In this document: positions 7,490-15,944 of the stretch, piece after piece | Numbering within the stretch: position 1 is the first letter of the stretch | Layout of the letters: each line of letters opens with the position of its first letter | NCBI RefSeq assembly: GCF_018919205.1 | Contig: NZ_JAHLQN010000001.1 | Span: forward strand, 868,001 to 932,000 | DNA: 64,000 bases | Direction of reading: 5' to 3' | Source: Dysosmobacter acutus | GTDB lineage: Bacteria; Bacillota; Clostridia; Oscillospirales; Oscillospiraceae | Made by a program: the position numbers and the translations under genes | The notes under the pieces: generated by a model | What the model saw: only the letters and a program-made list of their open reading frames with translations | Databases searched by the model: none | What the model was told of the DNA's origin: nothing

Positions 7490-8815
7490 ATGTATTCCAA
7501 GCAAGACCTGAAACATTTACTGATCCCGCTGGTCATTGAGCAGACCTTGGTGGTCCTGGTGGGCATGGTGGATACGGTGGTGGTATCCACCGCCGGGGAG
7601 GCCGCCGTGTCCGGCGTGGCTCTGGTGGACATGGTCAACTACCTGATCATCACCGTTATGGCAGCCCTCACCACCGGCGGCTCAGTGATCTGCGCCCAGT
7701 ATTTCGGCAGCGGCCAAAGGGACCGGGCGGCCTTTTCCGCCGGACAGCTGATGGCGGCATCCGCCATCTTCTCCACTGCCATCATGTTCCTGTGTTTAAC
7801 CTTGCGTACAGCCATCCTACACCTGTTTTTCGGCGTGGTGGAGCCGGATGTGGTGAGCGCCGCCCGGGCCTACTTTCTGGTGACTGCTTGCTCCTTCCCC
7901 TTTCTGGGGATCTATGACGCCGCCTCCGCCCTGTACCGGGTGATGGGCCGCACCACGGTGACGATGTATGTGTCCCTACTGATGAATGCCGTTAACATCG
8001 TGGGGGACCTGCTCGGGGTCTATATTTGGAAGGCCGGCGTGCTGGGGGTGGCGGTGCCCACCCTGGTCTCCCGGGCTATGGCCGCGCTGGTAATGACATC
8101 GCTGGCCTTTCGGCCCGGAAAGGAGATTAGCCTGTGCTGGTCCAGCATCCTCAGCTGGGACCGGGACACCGTAGGGCGCATTCTGTCCATCGCGGTGCCC
8201 AGCGGTGTGGAAAACGGCCTGTTCGCCCTGGGGAAAGTGCTGGTGGTCAGCATCGTGTCCCATTTCGGCACCGTCCAGATCGCCGCCAACGGCGTGGCCA
8301 ACAGCATCAGCCAGATCGCCGTCATGGTGGTGGGCGCGGTGAATATCGCCGTGATCTCCGTGGTGGGCCGCTGCATGGGCGCGGGGGAGCATGAACAGGC
8401 GGAGCAATACACAAGACAGTTGATGAAGGTGTCCTACATTTCTCTGGCCGTTCTGGGCACGCTGGTCTGCGCCCTTCTGCCGGTCATTCTGCCTCTCTAC
8501 CAGCTGGAGCCGGAGACACTGCGGCTGGCCGCCGTGCTGATCGTGCTGCACAATGTGCTGGCCCTCCTGCTCCATCCCACCTCCTTCAACCTGCCCAACA
8601 GCCTCCGGGCGGCGGGAGACGCCCGCTTTACCATGGAGGTGGGAGTCTGCTCCATGGTGGTATTCCGGCTGGGCTCCGCCATGCTGCTGGGTGTGGCTTT
8701 GCACCTGGGGGTGCTGGGGGTGTGGCTGGCTATGGGGCTGGACTGGCTGGCCCGGTCGGTGGCCTTTGCCCTGCGGTATCGAAGTAAAACATGGGCGACC
8801 ATTCAGACGATTTGA
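7490..8815 (+). CDS. MATE family efflux transporter
   Basis: 441 aa with 12 predicted membrane helices arranged as two MatE halves. The first half opens with LLIPLVIEQTLVVLVGMVDTVVVSTAG and the second with LSIAVPSGVENGLFALGKVLVVSIV, both typical. It exports cationic drugs or metabolites using Na+ or H+. AGGAGG at 7471-7476 overlaps the stop of the Gx gene. TTG 7487 is an alternative start with better spacing, but ATG 7490 is kept. It sits within the flavin operon between Gx and the aldo/keto reductase. Confidence 0.9.
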   Translation: MYSKQDLKHLLIPLVIEQTLVVLVGMVDTVVVSTAGEAAVSGVALVDMVNYLIITVMAALTTGGSVICAQYFGSGQRDRAAFSAGQLMAASAIFSTAIMFLCLTLRTAILHLFFGVVEPDVVSAARAYFLVTACSFPFLGIYDAASALYRVMGRTTVTMYVSLLMNAVNIVGDLLGVYIWKAGVLGVAVPTLVSRAMAALVMTSLAFRPGKEISLCWSSILSWDRDTVGRILSIAVPSGVENGLFALGKVLVVSIVSHFGTVQIAANGVANSISQIAVMVVGAVNIAVISVVGRCMGAGEHEQAEQYTRQLMKVSYISLAVLGTLVCALLPVILPLYQLEPETLRLAAVLIVLHNVLALLLHPTSFNLPNSLRAAGDARFTMEVGVCSMVVFRLGSAMLLGVALHLGVLGVWLAMGLDWLARSVAFALRYRSKTWATIQTI

Positions 8816-8830
8816 CAAGGAGGAACCAAT

Positions 8831-9925
8831 ATGGACTATCGCAAACTGCCCCACGGCGGGGAGCAGATCAGCATTCTTGGCCTTGGCACCAGTTCCATCG
8901 GCATGGCCGGGGAAAAGGATATCCGCGCCACGGTGGAGATGGCGCTGGAGAACGGGGTCAATTTCTTTGACATGGCTTCGGCGGATGCCGCTCCATTTCC
9001 GGTTTATGGCGAGGCCATGAAAGGCTGCCGGGACAAGGCCTACTTTCAGATCCACTTTGGCGCCGACTACCACACCGGCCAGTACGGCTGGACCACCAAA
9101 CTGGACACCATTAAAAAATCCATTGACTGGCAGCTCTCCGCCCTGAAAACTGACTATATCGACTTTGGATTTCTCCACTGCATTGACGAGGAAGCCGATC
9201 TGGACCGAGTGCTGGACAGCGGCGTTTTGGACTACATTCAGAAATTGCAGGCTGAGGGAACGGTGCGGTATATCGGTCTCAGTTCCCACACACCCAGGCT
9301 GGCCCACCGGGTACTGGATCTGGGGGCCATCGACCTGCTGATGTTCAGCATCAACCCTGGCTATGATTACCGCCACGGCGAATATGCCATCGGCCAGCCG
9401 GACGAACGGATGGCCCTTTACCGCCGCTGCGAGGCGGAGGGCGTGGGGATCTCTGTGATGAAGGCGTTCAGCGGCGGACAGCTGCTGGATGCAAAGACCT
9501 CTCCCTTCGGCAAAGCCCTGACGGAATACCAGTGCATCCAGTACGCGCTGGACAAGCCCGGTGTGCTGACGGTACTTCCCGGCGTGCGGGACCGGGCCGA
9601 CCTGCAGCGAATCCTGGGGTTCCTGAACGCATCGTCCGAGAAGCGGGATTATGCGGTCTTGGGGAGCTTTACTCCTACGGACACCGTCGGCACCTGTGTC
9701 TACTGCAATCACTGCCAGCCCTGTCCGGCCGGTCTGGATATTGGCCTTATCAATAAATACTACGACCTGGCCCGGGCCGGGGATGCGTTGGCTGCCGGTC
9801 ACTACGGCAAACTGGAGAAAACAGCGGGCGACTGCATCTCCTGTAGCCACTGTGACCGTCGCTGTCCCTTCCAAGTGAAGCAGGTCCAGCTGATGCAGGA
9901 GATCCAAGCCTACTTCGGCAAATAA
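8831..9925 (+). CDS. Aldo/keto reductase with C-terminal 2x[4Fe-4S] ferredoxin domain
   Basis: 364 aa. Residues 1-275 form an AKR TIM barrel: LGLGTSSIGMAG, the Asp motif NFFDMAS (Asp47), Tyr59 in VYGEAMKG, and a catalytic-type His in DFGFLHCID. The usual catalytic Lys after strand 3 is not seen; the equivalent segment reads AYFQIHFGA. Residues 288-350 carry two clusters, CVYCNHCQPCP and CISCSHCDRRCP, so it may exchange electrons with ferredoxin or flavodoxin rather than use NADPH alone. It is 15 nt after the MATE gene, in the same operon. Substrate unknown. Confidence 0.88.
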   Translation: MDYRKLPHGGEQISILGLGTSSIGMAGEKDIRATVEMALENGVNFFDMASADAAPFPVYGEAMKGCRDKAYFQIHFGADYHTGQYGWTTKLDTIKKSIDWQLSALKTDYIDFGFLHCIDEEADLDRVLDSGVLDYIQKLQAEGTVRYIGLSSHTPRLAHRVLDLGAIDLLMFSINPGYDYRHGEYAIGQPDERMALYRRCEAEGVGISVMKAFSGGQLLDAKTSPFGKALTEYQCIQYALDKPGVLTVLPGVRDRADLQRILGFLNASSEKRDYAVLGSFTPTDTVGTCVYCNHCQPCPAGLDIGLINKYYDLARAGDALAAGHYGKLEKTAGDCISCSHCDRRCPFQVKQVQLMQEIQAYFGK

Positions 9926-9990
9926 CTCATGAGCGCCTGGAACAAACGCCAGTCTCAATACATGAAATCTTAAAAATAAGGAGAATGAAC

Positions 9991-11139
9991 ATGAGAAACC
10001 TGAAACGAATGCTATCTGTCCTGCTCTGCGCGGTGTTGTCCCTGTCCCTTGCCGTCCCCGCCTTTGCTGCGGTGGAGGATACCGGTTTTTCCGATGTGGC
10101 CGCCAACGATTGGTACGCCGAAGCCGCCGTCTACTGCCGGGACAACGGCGTGATGAACGGCACCTCCGCCACTACCTTCGACCCTGGCACCACCATGAGC
10201 CGGGCCATGCTGGCAACTGTCCTCTACCGGGCGGCGGGCAGCCCTGCTGTCAGCGGCGGCGCAACTTTCACCGATGTCCCCGCAGGGGCCTACTACGCCG
10301 ATGCGGCGGCCTGGGCTTCGGCCAATGGCATCGTCTCCGGCTACGGCAACGGCCTGTTTGGGGCGGGCGACCCGGTGACCCGGGAGCAGATTGCCACCAT
10401 ATTGTGGCGCTATGACGGCAGCGAGGAAGTATCCGCCTCTGCCAGCTTCACCGATAGTACCAGCATCCACTCCTATGCCACCGCCGCCGTCAACTGGGCG
10501 GTTGCAAACGGCATCGTCACCGGTATGACCGACGGCCGCTTCACCCCTACCGCCAGCGCCACCCGGGCCCAGGTGGCCGTGATGCTCCACCGCTATCTGA
10601 CCCGCGATACCCAGGAGACTCCCGAACAGCCCGATGTCACGCCGGAGGAACCCGCCGAGACTGGAAAAGTGCTGGTGGCCTACTTCTCCGCCACCGGAAA
10701 CACGGAGAACATTGCCCAGCATTTGGAAACCATCTTGGATGCTGACCTCTATGAGATCGTCCCCCAGGAGCCCTATACCTCCGCCGACCTGAATTACGGC
10801 AATTCCTCCAGCCGCACCAGCATTGAGATGAATGACCCGTCCGCCCGCCCCGCCATTTCCGGAAGTATGAGCAATATGGAGGACTATGATGTCATCTTCC
10901 TGGGCTATCCCATCTGGTGGGGGGAGGCTCCCCGGATCATCTCTACCTTCCTGGAGAGCTATGATCTCAGCGGCAAAACCATCGTTCCGTTCTGTACCTC
11001 CGCCAGCAGCGGCATCGGTTCCAGCGCCACCAACCTCCACAGCTTGGCCGATGATGCAAACTGGCTCTCCGGCCAGCGGTTCAGCGGCAGTGCCTCCCAG
11101 TCTTCTGTGGAGAGCTGGGTGAACGGTCTGGGGCTGTAA
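9991..11139 (+). CDS. S-layer-anchored flavodoxin (three SLH domains plus flavodoxin)
   Basis: 382 aa. A signal peptide (MRNLKRMLSVLLCAVL, cleavage near AFAAVED) is followed by three SLH repeats at about 28-80, 90-142 and 150-205. Each has the pattern FSDV/FTDV, W(A/Y)..A...C.AN/DNG.(M/V).G and F.P...(M/T)(S/T)RA. After a Pro/Glu linker a full flavodoxin domain (about 222-382) has KVLVAYFSATGNTENIA, YDVIFLGYPIWWGEAPRI and IVPFCTSASSGIGSS. ATG 9991 is 7 nt after AAGGAG; the ATG at 9985 is too close to it. SLH domains bind wall polymers, so this flavodoxin should sit in the cell wall, an unusual place for an FMN electron carrier. Confidence 0.9.
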   Translation: MRNLKRMLSVLLCAVLSLSLAVPAFAAVEDTGFSDVAANDWYAEAAVYCRDNGVMNGTSATTFDPGTTMSRAMLATVLYRAAGSPAVSGGATFTDVPAGAYYADAAAWASANGIVSGYGNGLFGAGDPVTREQIATILWRYDGSEEVSASASFTDSTSIHSYATAAVNWAVANGIVTGMTDGRFTPTASATRAQVAVMLHRYLTRDTQETPEQPDVTPEEPAETGKVLVAYFSATGNTENIAQHLETILDADLYEIVPQEPYTSADLNYGNSSSRTSIEMNDPSARPAISGSMSNMEDYDVIFLGYPIWWGEAPRIISTFLESYDLSGKTIVPFCTSASSGIGSSATNLHSLADDANWLSGQRFSGSASQSSVESWVNGLGL

Positions 11140-11156
11140 CCAAATATTCTAACCTT

Positions 11157-11205
11157 GATCCCGCTGCGGCCCTACCCTTCCTGGCGCGGGACCGCAGCGG
11201 GGATC
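11157..11205 (+). terminator. Inverted repeat after the SLH-flavodoxin gene, possible terminator
   Basis: GATCCCGCTGCGG (11157-11169) pairs with CCGCAGCGGGGATC (11192-11205) across a loop of about 22 nt. No U tract follows, so it may act as a processing or stability hairpin rather than a terminator. Confidence 0.45.
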
Positions 11206-11245
11206 ATGGTCTCTCCAAACGAAACGATAAGGACGGGATATCAAC

Positions 11246-11929
11246 ATGAACAGACCATACACCATTTGCTACATGATGACCTCCGTGGATGGGCGGATCG
11301 ACTGCGACATGGTGGGCCGCCTTGCTGGTGTGGAGGACTATTACCCTCTGTTAGATAAGCTGGGCCTGCAGTCAGCGGTCAGCGGAAAAAGGACCGCCCA
11401 GCTGGAATTGGCGGAGCCTGGTGCTTTTGCGCCTCGGAACAGCGCGCCCCTGGGAAAAGATGTTGTTTCCAAGAAAACCGACAGCAGCAGCGGCTACACC
11501 ATCGTTGTGGACACCAAAGGCACTCTGCTTTGGAAACACGACAGTCAATATGCCCAGCCCCATATCCTGATCACCTCCCAGCAGGTCAGCCAGGAGTATT
11601 TAAGCTATCTCGACGAGAAGAACATCTCCTACATCGTGGCAGGCGATGCCAAAATCGACTTGGCCGCGGCCTCTGATGTATTAAAAGAAACCTTTGGGAT
11701 CGAGCGGATGGGTGTTGTAGGCGGCCCGGCGATCAATACGGCGTTCTTGGATGCGGGACTGCTGGACGAGGTCATCGTATTGAGCGGAGCCGGCATTGAC
11801 GGCCGGGCATCCTTCCCGCCTGTCTTCCATCGGGAGGGCGAAGGCCCCAGCGAGCCGACGCCCCTGAAACTGATTGAGGCAAAGACTTACGACTCCGGCG
11901 CGGTTTTCATCCGGTACCGGATCAAATAA
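11246..11929 (+). CDS. RibD C-terminal/dihydrofolate reductase-fold reductase
   Basis: 227 aa matching the RibD-C family (riboflavin deaminase-reductase C-terminal domain, DHFR fold). Seen are the first strand with YMMTSVDGRID (residues 8-18), a central HILITSQQVSQEYL region, and the NADPH-site segment MGVVGGPAINTAFLDAGLLDEV near 155-176. The substrate pocket cannot be deduced. In flavodoxin neighbourhoods these are usually annotated as dihydrofolate reductase family proteins. It could reduce a pterin- or flavin-related compound with NADPH. A flavodoxin gene follows 27 nt later. Confidence 0.85.
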   Translation: MNRPYTICYMMTSVDGRIDCDMVGRLAGVEDYYPLLDKLGLQSAVSGKRTAQLELAEPGAFAPRNSAPLGKDVVSKKTDSSSGYTIVVDTKGTLLWKHDSQYAQPHILITSQQVSQEYLSYLDEKNISYIVAGDAKIDLAAASDVLKETFGIERMGVVGGPAINTAFLDAGLLDEVIVLSGAGIDGRASFPPVFHREGEGPSEPTPLKLIEAKTYDSGAVFIRYRIK

Positions 11930-11956
11930 AAACAGACTTTCACAGGAGAGATTTGT

Positions 11957-12430
11957 ATGTCCAACATATTAGTCGCATACTTCTCCGCCAGCGGTGTCAC
12001 CGCAAGGGCGGCAAACGCACTTGCAGAGGCGGCGGATGCCGACCTCTATGAGATTCTTCCCGCCGTCCCCTATACGGACGCGGATTTGGACTGGACCAAC
12101 AAGAAGAGCCGTTCCAGCGTGGAGATGAATGATCCTACCGCCCGGCCCGCTCTGGCCGGCGAGCTGCCCGACCTCACATGGTACGACACCATTTTTCTCG
12201 GTTTTCCCATCTGGTGGTACACCGCTCCCAGCATCATCAAGACCTTCTTGGAGGCCGGTGACTTCTCCGGCAAGAAAATCGCCTTGTTCGCCACCAGCGG
12301 AGGCAGCGGGCTGGGCCATACGGACCGCGACCTGCAATCGGTCTGCCCCGGCGCTGTCATCCAAAACGGGAAGCTGCTGAATGGCAGCCAGGATGTAGAA
12401 TCCTTGGCCAGTTGGGCGAAGAGGACTTGA
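11957..12430 (+). CDS. Flavodoxin (cytosolic)
   Basis: 157 aa with no signal peptide: ILVAYFSASGVTARAANALA (FMN phosphate loop), DTIFLGFPIWWYTAPSII (isoalloxazine loop) and IALFATSGGSGLGHT. It closely resembles the flavodoxin domain of the SLH fusion just upstream (shared SSVEMNDPTARPA and GFPIWW segments versus SIEMNDPSARPA and GYPIWW), so the two probably arose by duplication. A CACAGGAGAG ribosome-binding sequence precedes ATG 11957. It is the last recognisable gene before the scar region. Confidence 0.9.
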   Translation: MSNILVAYFSASGVTARAANALAEAADADLYEILPAVPYTDADLDWTNKKSRSSVEMNDPTARPALAGELPDLTWYDTIFLGFPIWWYTAPSIIKTFLEAGDFSGKKIALFATSGGSGLGHTDRDLQSVCPGAVIQNGKLLNGSQDVESLASWAKRT

Positions 12431-12730
12431 TGAGGCATCCATGAAAAGAGCGATTCGGAAACGGGAGTGATTCTGAATATCATTTCTTTGTTTTATGTGG
12501 AGCAAATCTTGAAGGCTTGTCTGCGGGATCAAAACGACGAATCGCCCAAGAGGAACTCTGTAGCTACGCTGCCAATTTTATAAACAGACTGTGATTTGAC
12601 CACAGAACCAGCCACAGACAGGGCCGGAACACTCGGAGATGCTGTGGCTGAAGAGGGACGGAAAAGGAGCGAAATGGAGCAAAAATCGCTAAAAATGCCC
12701 GAAAATTATGTAAAAATAATTTTTGGGCGG
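12431..12730 (+). other. Gene-free stretch before the tRNA fragment
   Basis: About 300 nt with no supported gene. Short open frames exist but none has both a convincing start and recognisable residues. The last 60 nt are AT-rich compared with the genes to the left. It abuts the tRNA 3-prime fragment and may be the end of a former integrated element. Confidence 0.5.
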
Positions 12731-12776
12731 CTTGGTAAGGATGAGATCGGCAGTTCGAATCTGCCCAGCAGCTCCA
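12731..12776 (+). pseudogene. 3-prime half of tRNA-Thr(GGT), probable attachment-site relic
   Basis: It begins inside the anticodon loop (TTGGTAA, anticodon GGT). The anticodon-stem 3-prime strand GGATG, variable loop and a perfect T arm (GGCAG, loop TTCGAAT, CTGCC) follow, then acceptor strand CAGCAGC, discriminator T and encoded CCA. The sequence directly upstream cannot form the anticodon stem, D arm or acceptor 5-prime strand (GCTGCTG expected), so this is not a working tRNA. Tyrosine recombinases commonly cross over in the anticodon loop and leave exactly such a 3-prime fragment at the far end of an inserted element. No integrase gene is visible nearby. Confidence 0.8.
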
Positions 12777-12781
12777 ACATT

Positions 12782-12814
12782 AAGCACTTGAATCTTAGGA
12801 TTTGAGTGCTTTTT
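12782..12814 (+). terminator. Terminator downstream of the tRNA-Thr fragment
   Basis: A 13-bp stem (AAGCACTTGAATC with GATTTGAGTGCTT, containing G-U pairs), loop TTAG, then TTTTG. It lies 5 nt after the CCA, as expected for the original tRNA gene terminator retained with the fragment. Confidence 0.75.
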
Positions 12815-13914
12815 GTTTCCGCAATTTTTCAAAAGTATTCGTCATTTTGACAAATGGACATTTAAATCAGAAGCCCATACCGACAAGAAAAACACACCGG
12901 ACAGGTCAACCCTGTCCGGCTTTTTTATGCTGTCTCTGACGATCTGTGGCGCTCTGCTGATGCTCTCTGATCCGCGTGGGTATGCATTTGCAAGGTTACG
13001 GCTTTGTCATGGTCCAGGGCTTCGACACGCTGGCGATGTCAGCCTCTTGGGTGATGGCGATGGTGGCGGAGGTGTGCGCAACTTGTAAGCATGGAAACTA
13101 TACACAGCACATTTCTGACAGTTCCTTAAGATAACAAACCCGGTTTTGCAGATGCATTGGCGCAGGGCTGGCCCCCTGGGTAAAATATAGGCGTTGACGG
13201 CCTTTTTGCTTTCCCTGTACAGAGAGATGGGATGGGCCGATCAATCCAGAGGGTATCATCAGTTCCACTCTGAGCAGGCTGTGGACCTCATGTGGAATTT
13301 GGAGAAGAGGCACCTTTGCCGTGCGATATCCAGATATACCTTTATGTATTCTGATGGCCGGATGTTTATTTTTTGTGTTTTTGGCGTCATGCAAGCATCG
13401 GTGGGATTAATTAACCGCTTTTTTGCCGCTCGTTGGAGGGCACAGCGGTGCGCAATATGAAATACGCCGTCTCATGGGCTGTGTCACGGGAGAGTTATTT
13501 TGCTGCCAGTTGCCGCTGCGTGGTTGGAAGTCCTGTGCTGCACACGGGTAACTGTAGACTGTAAACTGCGGGGGATCGCTGAAACTAAAGGTGTATTTGC
13601 AAAGGGGAAGCTTGGTAAAGAGGAGTATGTACAACGACTGGATGAGCTGTAAGTAAAGTAGCCTGCCCTATTTGGGCAGACCACTTTTTTCATATGCAGG
13701 CTCTTATTTACTATACTGCGCCTTGTTGAAGCATTTCTTCAGCAAACTGTGCAGTGGGGGGCTGTAAGAAAGAACTGCAAAGAGAAACCGGCACTAATCC
13801 TGTTCAAATTAGCGGTGTTAAGGAGAAAATCTGCTGTAAACCATATGGGAATCAATGCTGACTAAAAAACATTAAACGCCATGAAAATAATTCGGCATAA
13901 TTCAACAAATACTA
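12815..13914 (+). other. Decayed intergenic region
   Basis: About 1.1 kb without a supportable gene. It contains a clear terminator hairpin at 12897-12926 (CCGGACAGG, loop, CCTGTCCGG, then C and TTTTTT). It also has a small open frame at about 12982-13131 (50 codons, starting MHLQGYGFVMVQGF) and the tail of another frame ending near 13650 with a charged helix-like KGKLGKEEYVQRLDEL. These look like remnants of mobile-element or phage-type genes, but none could be identified. Confidence 0.5.
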
Positions 13915-13943
13915 TTGACAGCCCTCAAAAACTATAATAAACT
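13915..13943 (+). promoter_or_regulatory. Promoter of the catabolic island
   Basis: -35 TTGACA (13915-13920), a 17-nt spacer and -10 TAAACT (13938-13943). A nearby TATAAT at 13933 is too close to the -35. The start codon of the dehydratase is 50 nt further on, preceded by GGAGGG. Confidence 0.6.
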
Positions 13944-13992
13944 CTACTTGATCAATTTAGTTAATTCATTCAACTTGTATGGAGGGCGCAGC

Positions 13993-15666
13993 ATGAGTGA
14001 TGTACATAAGGTCAATGAAGCGTATTACTGCGGCTTGATGCACTCTGTTGGCTATCGGGAACGCGACCTGCAAAAGCCAGTGATCGGTATTGTTAATTCG
14101 TGGAATGATGTCAATCCAGGACACAAGCCGTTCAAAGAGTTGGTGCAGTATGTAAAGGACGGCATCTGGGCTGCAGGAGGTACACCGGCAGAGTTTTGCG
14201 TTCCGGCACCTTGCGACGGAATTGCACAGCTGAGAGGAATGGAATATTCTCTCCCGTCACGTGATTTGATTGCGGCATCCGCAGAGGCAATGATCCGTGC
14301 GCACGGATTTGACGGCGTCGTATTTCTTGGGTCCTGTGACAAGATTATCCCAGGAATGCTGATGGCGGCAGCTTCGCTTGATTTGCCTACCCTGTTTTTG
14401 ACTGCTGGTGCAATGCAGCCCTACTACGCAAGGGAAAAGACATATGTGACCCCGGACTTGAAAGAAGCGATTGGCAGTGCCTATGTTGAAGGCAGCGAAA
14501 CGGTAGACTTTGCAGAAAAAAGGTTGAATATCTGTTATTCAGCCGGAACCTGCTCAATGTACGGTACAGCCAATACCATGGGATGCTTCACCGAGGCAAT
14601 CGGGATCACACCGCTTGGATCGACACTCCTGCCCTTTTATGCAGGGGAAAAGATTCGACAGGCGCGTTGTGTTGGTGAACGCATTGTGGAACTGGTAAAA
14701 AAGAAAAAGGTATTTTCAGAGATTGTCACAAAAGAGGCATGTATGAACGGCATCAAGTATGTCTCTGCGACAGGTGGCTCGACAAACTTTGTGCTGCATA
14801 TTTTAGCATTTTCTAAAGTGCTTGGAATGGATCTTACTTTGGAAGATATTGACAAGCTACAAGAAGAGATTCCAGTGATAGCCAAGTTTAAGCCCTCCTC
14901 TGACTATAATCTTGAGGACTTTCGTCGTGCTGGCGGCGTAGAAGCAGTGCTGTATGAGCTGCGCGAAAAGTTATCGCTTGATGTGGAACTTGCCATGGGC
15001 GGGACAATGCGCGAACTTGTAAAGGCAGTGCATCCAGCGCAGATCGATCGTCAGATCATCCGCCCGCTTTGTGAACCTATCCATGAAAGCGGAAGCTACG
15101 CAGTGCTCTACGGCAACCTTGCGGAACGGGGAGCGGTGGTCAAGCAAAGTGGAGTGTTGCCGGAGATGCTATGCCATCGCGGACCGGCAGTGGTTTGCAA
15201 CTCGGAAGAAGAGGTTTTGACCAAGCTCAGAGAAATGACGATCAAACCTGGCTCTGTGTTGGTAGTACGGTATGAGGGGCCAAAGGGAGGACCCGGTATG
15301 AAGGAACTGTCCATCCCGGCGGCAATGATAGTGGGCATGGGACTTCACACATCAGTTGCCATGATAACAGATGGACGCTTTTCCGGCGCAACGCGCGGTC
15401 CCTGTGTAGGACATATTACACCGGAGGCGTGGGATGGCGGAACTCTGGCACTGGTTGAAAACGGAGATATGATTTCAATAGATATCCCCAATCATTCCAT
15501 TGCCCTTGAGGTGGATGATAGCACGCTCAACAAACGCCGAGCAGTTTGGAAACGACCCGAGAGAAAGCCGTCGTCCGCAATTTTGGAGGGCTATCGGCAG
15601 AACGTGGGTGCGGCGGATGAAGGTGCTGTTTGGTTATATCAGAAAAGGGGGAAGGCAGGTGACTAA
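13993..15666 (+). CDS. IlvD/Edd family dehydratase (sugar-acid or dihydroxy-acid dehydratase)
   Basis: 557 aa. Iron-sulfur dehydratase that converts a 2,3-dihydroxy acid to a 2-oxo acid. Visible motifs: cluster Cys in [13 protein letters not shown] (near 115) and in [12 protein letters not shown] (near 185); Mg-site segment [11 protein letters not shown]; the C-terminal [13 protein letters not shown] and [14 protein letters not shown] with the catalytic Ser. The first Cys of the [2Fe-2S] type is Gly (NPGHKP), as in E. coli IlvD, suggesting a [4Fe-4S] cluster. ATG 13993 is 6 nt after GGAGGG. It lacks ilvBCN neighbours, and the context with UxaA and TRAP genes points to sugar-acid catabolism rather than valine synthesis. 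Confidence 0.9.
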   Translation: MSDVHKVNEAYYCGLMHSVGYRERDLQKPVIGIVNSWNDVNPGHKPFKELVQYVKDGIWAAGGTPAEFCVPAPCDGIAQLRGMEYSLPSRDLIAASAEAMIRAHGFDGVVFLGSCDKIIPGMLMAAASLDLPTLFLTAGAMQPYYAREKTYVTPDLKEAIGSAYVEGSETVDFAEKRLNICYSAGTCSMYGTANTMGCFTEAIGITPLGSTLLPFYAGEKIRQARCVGERIVELVKKKKVFSEIVTKEACMNGIKYVSATGGSTNFVLHILAFSKVLGMDLTLEDIDKLQEEIPVIAKFKPSSDYNLEDFRRAGGVEAVLYELREKLSLDVELAMGGTMRELVKAVHPAQIDRQIIRPLCEPIHESGSYAVLYGNLAERGAVVKQSGVLPEMLCHRGPAVVCNSEEEVLTKLREMTIKPGSVLVVRYEGPKGGPGMKELSIPAAMIVGMGLHTSVAMITDGRFSGATRGPCVGHITPEAWDGGTLALVENGDMISIDIPNHSIALEVDDSTLNKRRAVWKRPERKPSSAILEGYRQNVGAADEGAVWLYQKRGKAGD

Positions 15667-15925
15667 AAAAATGCTGATCATGGATCCGGCGGACAATGTG
15701 GGTGTTGTGCTGGAGGACGTGCAGAAAAATGATATCTGCAAAGCAAGCGACGTGGAAGTGACTGCATTACAGAACATTGCCTTCTGTCACAAAATTGCGC
15801 TTTGCGATATTGCAGAGGGGGAAGATGTACTTAAATACGGCCAAAAGATCGGCTATGCTACCGCGCCGATCAAAAAAGGAGAGTGGCTACACCGTCATAA
15901 TCTGGTGAGCGAGCGCGGCAGATAA
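15659..15925 (+). CDS. UxaA-type dehydratase small subunit (SAF domain)
   Basis: 88 aa forming a single SAF domain: [17 protein letters not shown] at the N-terminus, then [40 protein letters not shown]. It corresponds to the N-terminal part of altronate/galactarate dehydratases and to the small subunit of split enzymes such as (2R)-sulfolactate sulfo-lyase SuyA. The GTG start at 15659 overlaps the dehydratase stop by 8 nt and gives the canonical N-terminus; ATG 15671 is possible. It must work with the large subunit encoded 19 nt downstream. Confidence 0.85.
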   Translation: MTKKMLIMDPADNVGVVLEDVQKNDICKASDVEVTALQNIAFCHKIALCDIAEGEDVLKYGQKIGYATAPIKKGEWLHRHNLVSERGR

Positions 15926-15944
15926 ACAAAAGAGGAGAAAATGT

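Noticed and set aside
7976..9958. Long minus-strand open frame across the MATE and aldo/keto reductase genes
   Set aside because: It spans two well-supported genes on the other strand and their junction, with no recognisable domain.
5550..12430. Complete Listeria-type extracellular electron-transfer locus
   Set aside because: NDH-2, demethylmenaquinone genes and a PplA-like flavinylated lipoprotein are not visible, so only the apbE/NusG-II/Gx part can be claimed.
12596..12805. Small open frame reading through the tRNA fragment
   Set aside because: It covers the tRNA T arm and acceptor sequence, which explains the sequence better; no ribosome-binding site or homology was seen.
15500..15658. 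N-terminal extension of the SAF-domain protein to 15500
   Set aside because: The extra residues overlap the well-supported dehydratase C-terminus in another frame and have no family similarity; the domain starts at 15659.
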